From the NCBI GenBank assembly GCA_003254925.1, contig QANZ01017980.1, positions 67,291 to 131,290 on the forward strand: 64,000 bases of DNA. The letters are read 5' to 3'. Below are positions 1 through 12,667 of this stretch, in pieces (position 1 is the stretch's first letter; every line of letters starts with the position of its first letter). The stretch comes from Chamaecrista fasciculata (lineage: Eukaryota > Streptophyta > Magnoliopsida > Fabales > Fabaceae). A program made the translations under genes and the position numbers. The notes below the pieces were generated by a model. The model was not told the origin of the DNA and did no database searches. It saw only the letters and a program-made list of their open reading frames with translations.

Positions 1-954
1 ATGATTTTCTTCTGATCAATAGTCCCTACCCACATAGTAAATATTTGTTGGTTGTATGTGATTTAAATGGGCTGGAAGATACTCAGTGTTGAAATCTTGA
101 TTCTCGGACTACTTCAAAATGGGGCCAGAAAACTTATTGTGCGTGTAGAGTTGGTTTTGGTTCATCTTGATAATGTTACATGCTTATTGAAACTTTTTCC
201 ACTCTTGTGTTTGTCTGTGGATGAGCAATTGGATGTGTACTTGGCTGTGTTATTTTATACTTACTGGAAATATGGAGTTAATATATCATTGCTCTTCCCT
301 GTCAAATATAACTGTTTTTGGATTTTGAAGTTATATGGGAACTCTGTTCCGCTGGCACAGCATGAAAGTGTGCAAATATATTTATCAGGTGTAACCATCA
401 GTCAATGGAACCATTTTTCATCATCTTATGATTTTAGGATAACAAATTTCATTTTAGCACATTTAGTCTTGAGGTGAATAACTTATTTAGCTTTCCTATT
501 TGCATTTTTTTTTTCTGGAATCTGCCTTTGTACATATTCTACTTTCATTTTGAGATAAACAATTGGATGTACTGGCGAGGATAAGTAGCCCATTCTGAAA
601 TTGTTGGCAGACAATTTCAAGACAGAAAGATAGGTGCTTGCTGAAGCCCATCATTTGAGGTTTTTGGATTTGGTACCCATTACCTGCTCTTGAATTCAGT
701 GTATATCCTGAACCATATGTTAATCCAACTGTTGTCTATCCTGAATTTTTGTTGTGCCGAGATGAAACTTACTTGAATATAAACTCATACAGTAAACCAT
801 TTTCTATTTTGTCAGGGATATATTGTTTTGCTTGCTGTATACTCAAATCTGAAACATGAAAGAAGCTTGTTTTGAAATTTAATAACTGCCTCCTTCATAG
901 TAGTTCTACTGTTTTGATTTCACATTTTTAACTTTCAAGTTCTTTTTCGAGCAG
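1..954 (+). other. Intron sequence of the UGT80A2-like gene, no exon recognised
   Basis: This stretch precedes the first exon I can recognise, which opens at 955 after a CAG acceptor. That exon starts in phase (two bases of a split codon), so it is internal and the earlier exons lie left of the window. I looked for the conserved block just before the first visible exon in this family (a GGDP..LA-type segment) and did not find it. The 136-codon open frame at 67-477 resembles no family and is AT-rich, so I treat it as chance. Confidence 0.6.
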
Positions 955-3900
955 ATATGGTCAAGAATAAGGGCTTCTTGCCATCTGGACCTTCTGAGAT
1001 ACCTATTCAACGAAATCAAATGAAAGAAATCATTTACTCTCTGCTTCCAGCTTGTAAAGAAGCTGATCTTGATTCTGGTGTTCCATTCAAAGCTGATGCA
1101 ATCATTGCCAATCCCCCAGCATATGGTATAGTTTTTTATGGGTCATATTTTCATATTATTGGTTAAATTTATGCTTTTTTTATTTTTTTTTTATTTTTCT
1201 GTCAAGTCATTTTTATGAGGTTTAAACTAGGAAAGGATGCTGGGTACCTTTTTTTAACTCTTTGATTTTGGATAAACAAAGTCAAACTAAGCTGCACAAT
1301 ATCTTTGGATTAGAAACAATATGCAAACAAGAAAACAACTATGCTTTGTGAGTGGGAAGGTCGCCCTTGAAACATGGCAAAGGGATCATTGAATTGCAAT
1401 AAGTTGGGACTTTGAAGCCTAATTGTGTACTTTCAGCAAAAGACCATGTTTCATGTCTTGTAAGAACATTCCTATTCCTGTAGCACGTGCTAGTGGCCTT
1501 AACCGTAGGCCACTGGCTTCAAGCACCATTCTGTCCAAACACTCATACACCTTATCTTCCTCATTTAGTTATTTAAATTGACTATCATTGTCCTGGTGCT
1601 TGTCTTTAAAAAGCTCTTGACTTGAAGAATATTTCAAGATCACAGTGGGATATCCAAATTGTTAAATATATATAAAATATATAAAAATATAGAATGTGAG
1701 AAAGACTTTTCTTGATTGTTATATATTTCTGAATGTCATAGGATATTTATACAAGAGAAGATAGTCTATTCTAGGAAATACAATTAATACAATTGATTCT
1801 AAAATCTTTGACATCTAGGCTAATATTTAGGCTAATCTCTAGGGTCAACGCTGTCATCCAGATTGATTTACATAATCAAATCTGATTCACAACACAAATT
1901 AGAATGAGTCAGAAAGGAATATGCGGGCTGCTAGGGGATATTGGGCTGCATGGATGGAATGGCATATAAAGATAAAAATATCTTAGTTGTTGATAGGCAT
2001 GGGGAAGTGGTTTTTGTTAGGAAAATACGAGTAAGAATGGGGGTGAGCCTCTGAGGGAAGATGGAAATGTTGGCAGAAGTTTTGGGCAATTTTGCCGTAG
2101 AAGCTAGCCCCTTGAAAGGCTACAGTATTCTTCTTTACTTCTGTTATTTCTGCTTTTCCATTGTAATTGGCTAATTGCACATTGAAGACCTAGGTTTCCA
2201 ACAATTGATATCATAACTGTTTCGGGTGTTGATAATACAAGAATGGTAGAGTGAGTAGACAATTTGGAAGTGGAGTTTGAAGCAGTGAAGACAGGTGTGG
2301 GATTGTTAGACAAGGGGGTGGGTTTTATGAAGAAATACATATTACAAGTAAGGAATTATGTGGCAAAGTTTCCATTCAGCATCAGGATGATGATATGCAT
2401 AATGCATCATGGAAAAGGGAAAGCTGAGGAAGGACCAAACTCAAAAAGCTGGATAATAAGGAGGTTTTGTTGAAGGTAGAAGCGCTCGCATTGCAGAAAA
2501 GGATATCACTTGTTATTGTCATTTGAGGCTTCTCCTAGTCTTCGGTAAGGATGCTTTGAGATGACCTTTTCAAATGGAGAGGAATCGCCCATCGTAGGGA
2601 AGAAAGGCCCATGAGAAACTGAGATCTCTTTGGCAGCTGGGAGGGGTGGAGCATGAAGAATAGTCTGAGTTGCTAGAGGCACCCTTGAAATCATGAAAAA
2701 TTACTGTCTAATTTGAGTAAGTGCTGACTACTGAGAGTAGGAAGTAATTGAAAGATTTCAGCCAGTATGAATCGTTAAAAGATATCAAATTGCTTTGTTG
2801 AAAGGCAGAGCTCTGGGGTTTAAACCTAATTTTCACACTGTTCCTTCTTTAAAGTATTAGGGTAGACGAGATATTCCACATCACTAGTTAATTCCCTGAA
2901 TTCCATCCCCACTTGATATTCTGCTATAGATGGCATGACAAGATCACAATAGGGGCTGGTTCAACATGTTTTCAGCTTTTTGGAGAATGATTACTGATTC
3001 CACTTGTAAAATTTGTGTTGAAATTATATTTCATTGAATAAGATTGGATTGATTCATTACAATGGCATTTGCATACATATTTAAAGACCTCAACTTCACC
3101 TAACTCATTTAATATTCTAGCTAACACATACCAAACAACTAACTCTAATTAATAAACTCTTGACTTCTAACACTCCCCCTCAAGTTGGAGCATAGATTCT
3201 AATTATGCCCAACTTGTTACAAAGATATTCCAAAACATAAAAATCCCATAGTGACAGCTTGTGTTCGTTGGACAGAAATAGTGATGGCTTGTGTTCTTGT
3301 TAGAGTCTCAGTGGCTCTCTTTATCACTAGAGCTTGTACTCCTCTTGGAAACCTCAGAGGCCATGAAATAGTGATGGCTTGTGTTCTTTTCGAGTCTCAG
3401 GGCTCCCTTCACTAGAGCTTGTACCCTTCTTAGAACCTCAGAGGTCATTAAATTAGTGATGACTTGTGTTCTTTTTCGAGTCTCAGGGCTCTCTTTATCT
3501 AGAGCTTGTACTCTTTTTAGAACCTCAGAGGTCATTTAAAAAAGTGTCCATCAAACTGGAAATTAGGGATTAAGGCTTGAATCATATAGAAACCTTCAAA
3601 TAGGGCAAGAAAAACAATTTTTTCCTAACCCAGTCTCAGGAACTACTGGACTGTAAGAAACAAGAAACAAATTCAGAGTCATTAACAAAATGCAACAAAA
3701 CCCTATTTTCAACAAAGAGGGTTCACTAACAGCGGCCAAAACCTCTAGATCACAGTTGGGGGTCACCGGAAATAGGTCGTCGACGGCGGCGAGAATGACC
3801 GGTGAGCAGTACGGTGGCTCATGCTCCTTCACGCGCCGGCGCGTGAAGAACGTGCGAAACTGCTTAGACGGCGCGTGAGTCACACGCACTTCACAGAATG

Positions 3901-6900
3901 ATGCCGGACTTCGGGGAACGGCCAATTGGGACCTCCTCTTCCTTCAGGCTGCTGAGACTATGACAGAAATAGAGAGAACCCTAAACCACTTCTCACAGTA
4001 GTTCAGAGATTTTAGAATAAATGGAGAAAAAATTTATCCAGGATCAAAATGCTCTTATACCATGTTGAAATTATATTTCATTGAATAAGATTGGATTGAT
4101 TCATTACAATGGCATTTGCATACATATTTAAAGACCTCAACTTCACCTACCTCATTTAATATTCTAGCTAACACATACCAAACAACTAACTCTAATTAAT
4201 AAACTCTTGACTTCTAACAATTTGGCTAGCTGCTTTTGGTGCTGATATCTTATTTTTCTCTTACATTTTTCTTTTGGCTTATGAGTTCAATCCTTTTACT
4301 TGTCAACTACATACTGTTTGACATAACTATTTAGTGTACTTCACTACTGAATACTGTGATATGGATTTTCAGGGCATACTCATGTCGCAGAGGCGCTGAA
4401 AATACCAATACATATTTTTTTCACAATGCCATGGACGTAAGTCTCGTCTTGGTAATGTAACCTTACTGTTTTATATTTTCCTCAAGTTATTTTCTTGTCT
4501 ACTAATTTTTCTTTATATATTCTTTTTTCCTTCAAGTTGTTTGTGTTGTTTTTGTTTTATTGAGAAATTTAAATAAACATTATATGCACTTTGCTTTCTT
4601 CCCTCAGGCCTACTAGTGAATTTCCACATCCTTTGTCCCGTGTAAAGCAATCAGCTGGTTATAGGGTGAGTTTTTAAATTTTTATTGGTTCTTATCGTCC
4701 CTTCTTTGCTTGCTGTCCTTGTCTATAACTAAAAGCTGGTCATGTATAACTCTTTTAGCTTTCATATCAAGTTGTTGACACATTGATTTGGCTGGGAATA
4801 CGGGACATGATTAATGACCTTAGGAAGAAAAAGTTAAAGCTACGACCAGTCACATATTTAAGTGGTTCTCAAGGCTCTGATACTGAAGTGCCACATGCAT
4901 ATATATGGAGTCCTCATCTTGTTCCTAAACCAAAAGGTGGCTGCCTTAGACCTGAATCTTAACATTTTTTATTTGTGGTATTTGTTAAATGGTTTTTTTT
5001 TTTTCGGTACAGAAAATGCTTTTTATTTATCATAGAAGAAAATTATTCCTTTGACCTTGATTCTATAATTTTTTGATTATTTGTGTTTATTTTTCTCTAG
5101 TAAAGGCAAATAACTTCAATTTTAAATCCTTTTCTTTTCTGTTGGTCTTTGGGGTCCAAATGAATAATGGTATTGCATCCATTTCGTTCCATGTAGAGCA
5201 ATGTTTAGGCACAGAAGCTGCATTGTTGTCTGGTTCAAAAAACCTCTACTAGTAATGGGGAATTTTTGTTCCTAAATTTAAATTCCCCCATCTCCCTTTT
5301 GTAGAAGTAAGCTTCGAAGCTTCCTTCATTGATAGAAGGTAGAGTTTTTTTTAACATTCTACTTACTGTCAACTTTATAAGGTATTTCTAGCGCATGAAA
5401 CAACAACCTACAATGTCTTCTGCAGCTTGACCCTTGGTAGAAGGATCCATTCTCAGTTATTTCTTGGTTTGCAGATTGGGGACCGAAAATTGACGTTGTT
5501 GGGTTTTGCTTCCTTGATCTTGCATCAAACTATGAACCTCCAGAGTCCCTTGTAAAATGGCTTGAAGAGGGTGACAAGCCTATTTACATTGGATTTGGTA
5601 GCCTGGTAATTCTTCTTATAACCATTACACATTCTTTTTTTTTTTTCCCATGATTTCTGTGTGATAAAGCTAGATTTGGGAACTCTAATTTAGCTGATAC
5701 ATTCAGTTTTTCAGTTGGTAATGAATGGTTGCTGATGACAAGGTAGCCTGAAGCATCAATTAAGTGAAATATAACTTCCATATATCATAATTTGAGTGGG
5801 GATTCTACTGAGTTTAAATTTTCCTTGTTCACAACTCCAAAAGGACAATTAAAAATGGTGTTTGAAATGAGAATTAAATGGTCTTAATAATTGTTCTTAT
5901 CACTGTTTCTTTGTTGAATTTTATAAAACACCCTTAAAAATTTGAAAGTAAGGCTTCATGACTTATGTTTGATAACTCATACTAAACATTGGTTCATATT
6001 TTAAAAAGGTGGTAGTGTGTTGGTTAATTAATTATCTTTTGGTTATTAAAACCCTGGGACCTTGATAGCCAGGAGAAAAGAACCAAGGTTAGCTGGGCGA
6101 ACCCATTTCTTTTCAAAGTAGCCAAACAAATATATTGTGAATTTATTTTTGTTTTATCTTTATTTTTAGCTCAATCTTATTTACTGCTTACCTTTCTCAA
6201 ATGCCTAGTACAGCCTGTTCAAGAGCCAGAAAGAATGACTCAAATAATTGTAGAAGCACTGGAAAAGACTGGGCAGAGGGGCATCATTAATAAAGGATGG
6301 GGAGGTCTTGGGAATTGTAAGAATGTTTATTGCTTTCTTTCCCTACAGTAATTTTTTAATATATATATATTTTTTAAAACTATGATGTTTCTTCTCAGTG
6401 GCAGAACCCAAGGACACTATATACTTGTTGGATAATTGCCCTCATGACTGGCTATTTGCACGCTGCAAGGCTGTGGTGAGATCCTCAAGTTCTATTGAAG
6501 TTATGTTAGAACCCACTGCACTTTTGAATCAATAAGCATAAACAGAATAGGTCCCTTAGAAAACTAGGGATACCATTACAGAGACAAACTAGAGAACCAG
6601 AAGAAAAGTAGACACGATCCTCTTGGCATTGGAGAGGCCAAGAACTCTCCCGAACCAAACCTAACCAATTTCCTACCCTCCTCTTGCCCACAACCCACTA
6701 TAAATACCTAGAAAACCTACAATATTCACCATGGGTCCAAGCCCAATAACAGCAAGGCAGAGGCCCATCAAGTTACCCCAGCGTTATGATCACTAGCATA
6801 AATATCAAATTGAAAGTTTATTGTAGATTTAGGAGTTTGATTGCCAGCTAGCTATAGCTAGACTGCTGTTTCAAACTAGACTGAATGTGTTGGGCTTTTG

Positions 6901-9558
6901 GTGTCAAAATGCAGTCTGCTATAATTTATTCTGGGCTAGTCTCAGGCTTCAACATTGTTGGGGACTCCTATCTTAGGGTTAACATGTTCTTAGTTTTCTA
7001 TCGTAAACAGTTACCAACTATGTTAGTTTCAAAGTTTACAGGGTAGCAAGTTTTGATGAAGAAGGGACTAGACTGTGATTGGATCCTTGATCAATCCCAA
7101 TCTTAGTCCATGCATGAGCTTAAGTTTTGGGCAGAATTTATTTCATCTTAAGCAGCCCTGCTAAATCTGGCTGTATCAAAAAATCACCTCTTATGGTCAT
7201 TATGCTAGCATAGGCCTAACAAGAACAAGTGCCGCGAAGTCTAGTCTTCTGTTATGTGCTGATGCTGACCTAAGTAGCTGAATAGTTTGGTAGATAACAT
7301 GTTCATTAACTAGGGAATTTGGCCCAGTGGTTGATTGTCAGAGCTTCAATTTCAGTTTCTTAATTGCTAATATTTTTTATTTTATTTTTTGATGATCATT
7401 GCATCCTTGCAAAAAAAACAAGGGCCTGTTGAACTGGTTTATTTGGCAAATGTTGCAGTTGAGTAAGGCTTCATTAAGTAGAATTCTACTTGTTAGCTAC
7501 TAAGAGCCAGACCTGTATGCCAAATTTTCTAGGCAATTTTTCTTTCTAACTCTTAATGGCGAGCTTAGGAAGTTCCTTTTCTTGTCCTTTTAGTTTTTGT
7601 TTTCAAATTTTTATTCTTTTACCCATTGCTTCCAGGTACATCATGGAGGTGCAGGAACAACAGCTGCTGGGCTAAAAGCTGCAGTAAGTAATTGATAGCT
7701 TCTTGATTCTTTGAGTTTCAAATCATCTGATTATGTTTCTTGATAATTGCCCTGTTTTGATGGTAGTGCCCAACAACCATAGTTCCATTCTTTGGTGATC
7801 AACCATTTTGGGGTGATCGAGTGCATGCAAGAGGAGTTGGTCCAGCACCCATCCCAGTTGATGAATTTTCTCTTCCCAAGTTGGTTGATGCAATTAATTT
7901 TATGCTAGATTCCAAGGTAATATAATCGTCCTGCTAGTTATTTTTACAATTGTTTATGAAGTCAAAAGTGACTCTAAATTCTTTATGCATTGTTTATATT
8001 CATCTGCAAGTGAACTTGATCAACTTGCACTACTTTAAAGCCGTACTGTTAAAAATATTCATTGGAAAGGAATTTACTGATTTTTGAACTAGTTACTTGT
8101 ATATGAAACTCTGGATATTTATTTTTCGAAAAGCTGTTATAAAATGAAGCAAAGTCTCTTTGTCAGGCTGAATGTAGTAGAATGGTTTACAAGGCAGTTT
8201 TTTGCAAACACAGAACTCTGCCAAAGCATACTCTGCTCCTTAGTGCTTCCAAAAACCACTGAAATACAACAGATAAAAGATTATCAAATTCTAGTGGATA
8301 AAGCCATCGCTCATGAAAAGATAACTCCCTCTGAGATTCATAGCATATAACACTAATATCCCCATTGAACTACCCTTACTGAAGAAGAGGCTTCACCGTG
8401 GAGGGGGATTTATTTTCCAAATAATCTAGACAAAGAGTTTTGGGTTAATTGGGATTCAGATTAAAAACTTTAAATGGGAGTTACAACTTTCAAGTATGTA
8501 ATCCCGAAAACACCCAACTTAAAATAAAAGTCCTGTCTGGCAAAAGTTTAAACGCGAGGGTCCAGGATTCTGAATAGCAAACCCTAGGGTCTGGCGTTTG
8601 AGAAATATATATAGTTGTCTCTGTTGTCCTCGATTGGTTTATATTTTTTTTTAAAAAAAGTTAAATGTTCTATTGTGTTGAATCCATCTTCATGTAGACA
8701 CTTCTATTACTGCTTTACATTTCTGTCGGATAGAAAAACACCTATACAAACACCTAAATAGTCATCTTTTTTGATGGGGCAAAGCATGGGATATCATTTT
8801 AGAAAGAACAGAGGATAGCATACTTCACACACATTTGTTTAATATGCAATCAGAAACCTGCAGAAGCTTCTTTTTAATGGGGATGTCTTCTTTCTGATTT
8901 TTGTCTTCTTTCTTTTTAACCTGCCAGTTATTTGGATGAAACGGTACAAACTCACTCATGTGTTGTTCAAACAAAACTACTCTTTTGATCCCTTATGTTT
9001 GGGATGAATCTCATCCTTCATATTTTTAGAATGACTCAGTTTTGTCCCACCATTGAATTTCTTACAAAAATATCTCAGTTTGTTAATTATTATTTCATAT
9101 ATTACTAATATTTTAATATAAATGTATTTTCTTAATTTATAAAAATTAGGAGTTTTCAATGAAAAGTTTATCTAAATATTTGAACACAAAAAAGTGAAAA
9201 AACATACTAAGATGTCATAAACATATTCAATAGGTTTATTAAGAATTAACATGATATATAAGTATCAAGAATTGAAACATTCTAAAATTATAAAAAACGA
9301 AACTGATTCAAATAAAACATAAAGGATGAAATTGCATTTTAATATTATGGTTTTGTTACCACCATGTTTATTCACCCAACATGATACCAGGTAAAGGATC
9401 GTGCAGTCGAACTTGCTAAGGCCATGGAAAATGAGGATGGGGTGGCTGGAGCTGTGAAAGCATTCTTTAAGCATCTTCCTCAAAAAAATTCAGAGGCTGA
9501 TTCACAACCAACGCCATCAAAATGTTTCTCTGTAAGGAGATGTCTCGGTTGTTCTTGA
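955..9558 (+). CDS. UGT80A2: Sterol 3-beta-glucosyltransferase, UGT80A2 type (3' part, ten exons)
   Basis: Transfers glucose from UDP-glucose to the 3-beta hydroxyl of membrane sterols, giving steryl glucosides (family knowledge). Exons read: 955-1125, 4373-4436, 4608-4665, 4759-4936, 5475-5605, 6214-6316, 6399-6475, 7636-7683, 7767-7916 and 9391-9558. All junctions are GT-AG and keep phase, giving 381 residues to the stop at 9556-9558. The family is about 600 residues, so the N-terminal part lies left of the window. Diagnostic blocks are VKNKGFLPSGPSEI, FFTMPWTPTSEFPHPL, PIYIGFGSLPVQEP, GIINKGWGGLGN and the nucleotide-sugar site VHHGGAGTTAAGLKA followed by FFGDQPFWGDRVHARGVGP. The tail CFSVRRCLGCS and the first block match the A2 branch rather than UGT80B1. 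Introns 1 and 9 are long (3.2 and 1.5 kb), and intron 1 holds an LTR element. No broken frame was seen. Confidence 0.93.
3016..4219 (-). mobile_element. Non-autonomous copia-like LTR retrotransposon inside a UGT80A2 intron
   Basis: Two direct LTRs of 157 bp (3016-3172 and 4063-4219) differ at one base by eye. On the minus strand each LTR begins TGTTAGAAG and ends TTTCAACA. The 5-bp target duplication atttg is at 3011-3015 and 4220-4224. Next to the 4063 LTR, reading minus, lies TGGTATAAGAGC, close to the initiator-Met tRNA primer site TGGTATCAGAGC of plant copia elements. Next to the 3172 LTR lies a GAGGGGGAG polypurine tract. The 890-bp interior codes for no gag or pol. It is small for an LTR element, so a TRIM or deletion derivative is likely. 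The near-identical LTRs imply a recent insertion. Confidence 0.93.
3250..3537. repeat. Tandem repeat inside the LTR element
   Basis: About three imperfect units of roughly 85-90 bp, each opening with gtgatggcttgtgttc (3281, 3371, and 3456 with one change). Each continues with a GAGTCTCAGGGCTC-type block, then AGAGCTTGTAC and AACCTCAGAGG. They lie near the polypurine end of the element. Confidence 0.75.
7917..9390 (+). other. Last intron of the UGT80A2-like gene
   Basis: The intron runs from a GT donor after ..MLDSK to a CAG acceptor at 9388-9390. It is AT-rich with no exon-like block. Short open frames at 8144-8350 and 8977-9159 match nothing known to me. No delimited transposon was recognised here. 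Confidence 0.5.
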
Positions 9559-10304
9559 TTTTGCAAGTTATGGAGTCCTCACATTATAATTCATAATATA
9601 AATTACAGTATATTGCTACTGGTTTTTTGGCCAAAAAAAAAAAATATTGCTACTGGTTTTGTTAATGAGAAGTGCTTGATTCAGCGCATGTTTCCTTCTA
9701 CAATTTCAAAATCTAACATATGTAATTATTCCCTTTGGGATTGAAGGAAAGGTATTCAAATGCAATGAAGAGAGAAAACAAAAGGAAGATACCGTACATA
9801 TTTTACTATTGAATGATTATTTTCAATTGGTCAAAGTCCTATTTTGGTCCCTCAGTTATGCTCAGTGTTCCAAATTGGTCCCCCAGTTATTTTTTGTTCC
9901 ATATTGGTCTCTCAGTTATGCAAAACTTGGCAAAGTTGGTCCCTCTAACAGTTTCCATCCATTTTTCCGTTAAAAAAAAGACAAAATTGATTTTTAACTC
10001 CTAAAAGTTTAAATGTTTTGCATCAAGGACATTTTCCTCTATAATAGATCCAAAATGTAAGAAAGAATAAATAACTTGGGGTTTTAATTTAGTTTACACC
10101 AAAAAAATAATCTCTCTCTATCTTCGAACCCTCTTCTTCGGCGTCTTCTCCAATCCAACAAACAATCTGACACCCGATCAAATCGATTTGGGGGTTCTTC
10201 TTTAAAATCGATTTGGTTATAGTCATCATAATAATCCCAATGGGAATTTGCAGAGACAAAGGTCATTGACATTGCCAAAGACACTGAGTCAGAAAACTGA
10301 ATAA

Positions 10305-10943
10305 ACTAAATGGGAATTTGGGTAATAATAATAATAATAGGGTAACTTTATAATGCAAAGTTTGATTCTTGACATGGGATGCAATGGGTTATAAGCCAAT
10401 AATATAATGACATATGGAAGAGTTAGTTATGATGTGACTCCATACACAGTTTTGATTGGTTAAAAAGTTATTATTTTTTATTATTATTTTTCAGCATTAA
10501 ATTATATCAATGACTATAATTATGCCACATCAGCAATTACATCCAATGTCAAGAATCAAACTTTGCATCTTAGACTTACCCATAATAATAACAACAACAA
10601 CACGATGGTGAATTTGAATGGTAGCAACAATTCAGTCTCCAAACAGCCTCCTACTCTGTCATTATAGGTAAACCGTAACTCTAACCCTAACCCTAATTCT
10701 ACACAACACCAACACCACCAGCCGTCGCTTTTCTCGAAACCGATGAACGTGGCTTTTGCGGCGGCGCCGATGCAATTGCTGAACAATACTCACCTGGCAG
10801 GGGCCGGTGGCGGCGGAGGGATGGGAGGGGTGATCGGGGTGGGGATGGCGGCGGGAGGGGGATCTCCGGCGAGTCAGATATCGTCGGAGGTGATGAGGAA
10901 ATGCAGTGCGATAGAAAAAGTGGTGGAGAGAAGACAAAGAAGA
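10305..10943 (+). pseudogene. Captured fragment of an ABF/AREB bZIP transcription factor
   Basis: In one frame the + strand reads NGNLGNNNNN, then after the nested MITE NNNNTMVNLNGSNNSVSKQP, PTLSL, a stop (TAG 10665-10667), VNRNSNPNPN, QPSLFSKPMNVAFAA, a glycine-rich stretch, and EKVVERRQRR at 10914-10943. KQPTLSLQ-like and EKVVERRQRR motifs at this spacing are typical of the ABF/AREB group A bZIP factors. EKVVERRQRR is the start of the basic region, and the copy stops there, with no leucine zipper. The stop sits where the family usually has Gln, so a CAG to TAG change is likely (inference). The fragment cannot encode a DNA-binding factor and is transposon cargo. Confidence 0.85.
10340..10581. 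mobile_element. Small Mutator-type MITE nested in the captured bZIP fragment
   Basis: A 242-bp element with about 42-bp imperfect inverted ends (gggtaactttataatgcaaa and its counterpart ending tagacttaccc). The 9-bp duplication ataataata is at 10331-10339 and 10582-10590. It sits in the Asn-codon run of the captured fragment, so it arrived after that sequence existed. The duplication lies in a simple AAT repeat, which makes its exact edge less certain than the inverted ends. Confidence 0.8.
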
Positions 10944-11555
10944 AGAGGGTTCGAAGAGATATTATTTTTTGGTGTAAACTAAATTAAAACCCTAAGTTAT
11001 TTATTCTTTCTTACATTTTGGTTCTATTATAGAGAAAAAGGTCCTTGATGCAAAACATTTAAACTTTTAGGAGTTAAAAATCAATTGTCTTTTTTTTAAC
11101 GGAAAAATGGATGGAAACTGTTAGAGGGACCAACTTTGTCAAGCTTTGCATAATTGGGGGACCAATATGGAACGAAAAATAACTGGGGGACAATTTAGAA
11201 CACTGAACATAACTGGGGGACCAAAATAGGACTTTGGCCTTTTCAATTTTTTATTTGTGAATGATGAAGTCTATTTCTTTTTATTTATTAGGGATTATCA
11301 TTTTTTTTTGGTAGGCTAGGGATTATCATTTTTGTTATCATTACCATTACTATTTGAGAAAGCCTCTTTTTTTTAATCCTTAAATTTGTCTCAAAATTAC
11401 AATTCAGCCCCTGGATAATAATATACTTTTTGGTCTTTTTTATAAGCATCAACTTTTTAATTCTGGAAGATAATGTTTCAGGGATTAAATAATTACGATT
11501 TGTAAAAAAAAAATCAAGTTATGAAAAAATAATCGAAGACCAAAAAGTGTATTTC

Positions 11556-11627
11556 NAGATTGATGTGCGGGTTGGGTTGGGATTTCCCCTCAACTCGCCC
11601 CAACCCAACCCGTGCTCACCCCTATTG
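11556..11627. mobile_element. Short hAT-like palindromic MITE relic
   Basis: The arms cgggttgggttggg and cccaacccaacccg face each other, and the right end reads gctcacccct(a), the reverse of the TAGGGGTG start seen in hAT-type MITEs. A single N at 11556 spoils the left end, and no 8-bp duplication could be confirmed. Called only by likeness to the better element at 25157-25576. Confidence 0.35.
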
Positions 11628-11989
11628 TGGACTAAATCACAATTTTGGAACAAATTCAGAAATTTAAAAGTAGAACACTCTTATTATTTAATATATTTAC
11701 ATAGATAACAGCTCAGAAATAAGTGGCGAAATGGGACAGAGATAAGACAAGCAATGTGAGTTTTGTGATTGGAAAAGGACATTGATGAATGAAGGATGAG
11801 AGAATGCAGAAAGGAGTGGGTGAATGTGAAGACTGAAGACTCTAATAAGTCTGCAAAAGCAACAATTTGCATTGAGTTTTGGCGGTACAGAATGCATGAG
11901 AAGGACCAATTGGTGTTATGCCCATAACCTTATTTATAGAAAAACAGAGGATGAAGCCAGCCACAGGTGTAGCCAATTGCATCATGAAT

Positions 11990-12125
11990 ATGATGATGAT
12001 ATTATGATCACTTGCTCAGAAGGTCATGAGTTCGATTCTCGCGGTTGATTTGAGGGTCTTGTTGGTACATGATCTTAGTAAGCCCTCAAAGCTCAACTCA
12101 CCTAAACGACGAGGGAATTTGAACT
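11990..12125 (+). mobile_element. Possible tRNA-derived SINE remnant
   Basis: The segment has a box-B-like motif gagttcgattctc after an ..actigcttgag-type lead-in (here cacttgctcagaaggtcat), then a conserved-looking body and no coding. No poly-A/T tail or target duplication was found, so this is a weak call. Confidence 0.3.
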
Positions 12126-12667
12126 TGAACAATTTATAACTATAGATTGGGCTAATCTATTTAAGATAGGGTTCCAAAATACAAATAATATTTTTCTTTT
12201 AAAATGTATTCATCTTTTTTTTTTTTCCCTTCTTTTGGTGAGTTTGAGCTAGTGATCATAATATCCTTGAAACCCTTCAAACATATTATAATTAAACTCA
12301 ATTTTCGTTGTTAGTTATAGTTGCATTTATTGATTTTATAAGTCAATGTATGCTTCAATATATGCCATTGGAGATCACAAACCTCATCATCTAACTGCAC
12401 CTACATGCTCTGCCACACTCTCCCTACTTCAATAATTTCACGTCTCTCTATGATGATAAAAGGGTAGTTTTTGCCTTTTCGGAGAGCTCCATCTTGCAAT
12501 GGTTGAACGGTTGAAAGTTTCATTGTCAAATGAATCTGGAGTCTTAAAAGAGTTCATTAATTAGTTAACTGGACAAAAATCACTTCAGGCAAGTGGTGTT
12601 TTTCAATGGGACTGGATTGGATCTTGTTAGTGCAATCTCTAATATAATAGAATACTTATTAAAACGA

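Larger units (their letters stand above)
9829..11239. mobile_element. Pack-MULE (Mutator-like), family 1, carrying a bZIP gene fragment
   Basis: Inverted terminal repeats of roughly 300 bp begin ggtcaaagtcctatttt and end aaaataggactttggcc. A perfect 9-bp target duplication ttttcaatt lies at 9820-9828 and 11240-11248. Long inverted ends plus a 9-bp duplication are the hallmark of Mutator-like elements. The arms carry runs such as ggtcccccagttat. There is no transposase. The centre holds a fragment of an ABF/AREB-type bZIP gene, itself split by a smaller element. A second copy of the same family lies at 43419-44375. Confidence 0.92.

Noticed and set aside
67-477. 136-codon open frame
   Set aside because: No family features; it lies in what is probably an intron of the UGT80A2-like gene.
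3596-3925. 109-codon minus-strand frame in the LTR element as gag
   Set aside because: No zinc knuckle or gag-like pattern; the + strand is open too. Kept only as a possible captured patch.
10556-10937. Minus-strand frames in the first Pack-MULE
   Set aside because: They are the antisense of the bZIP cargo; the sense strand gives the recognisable motifs.
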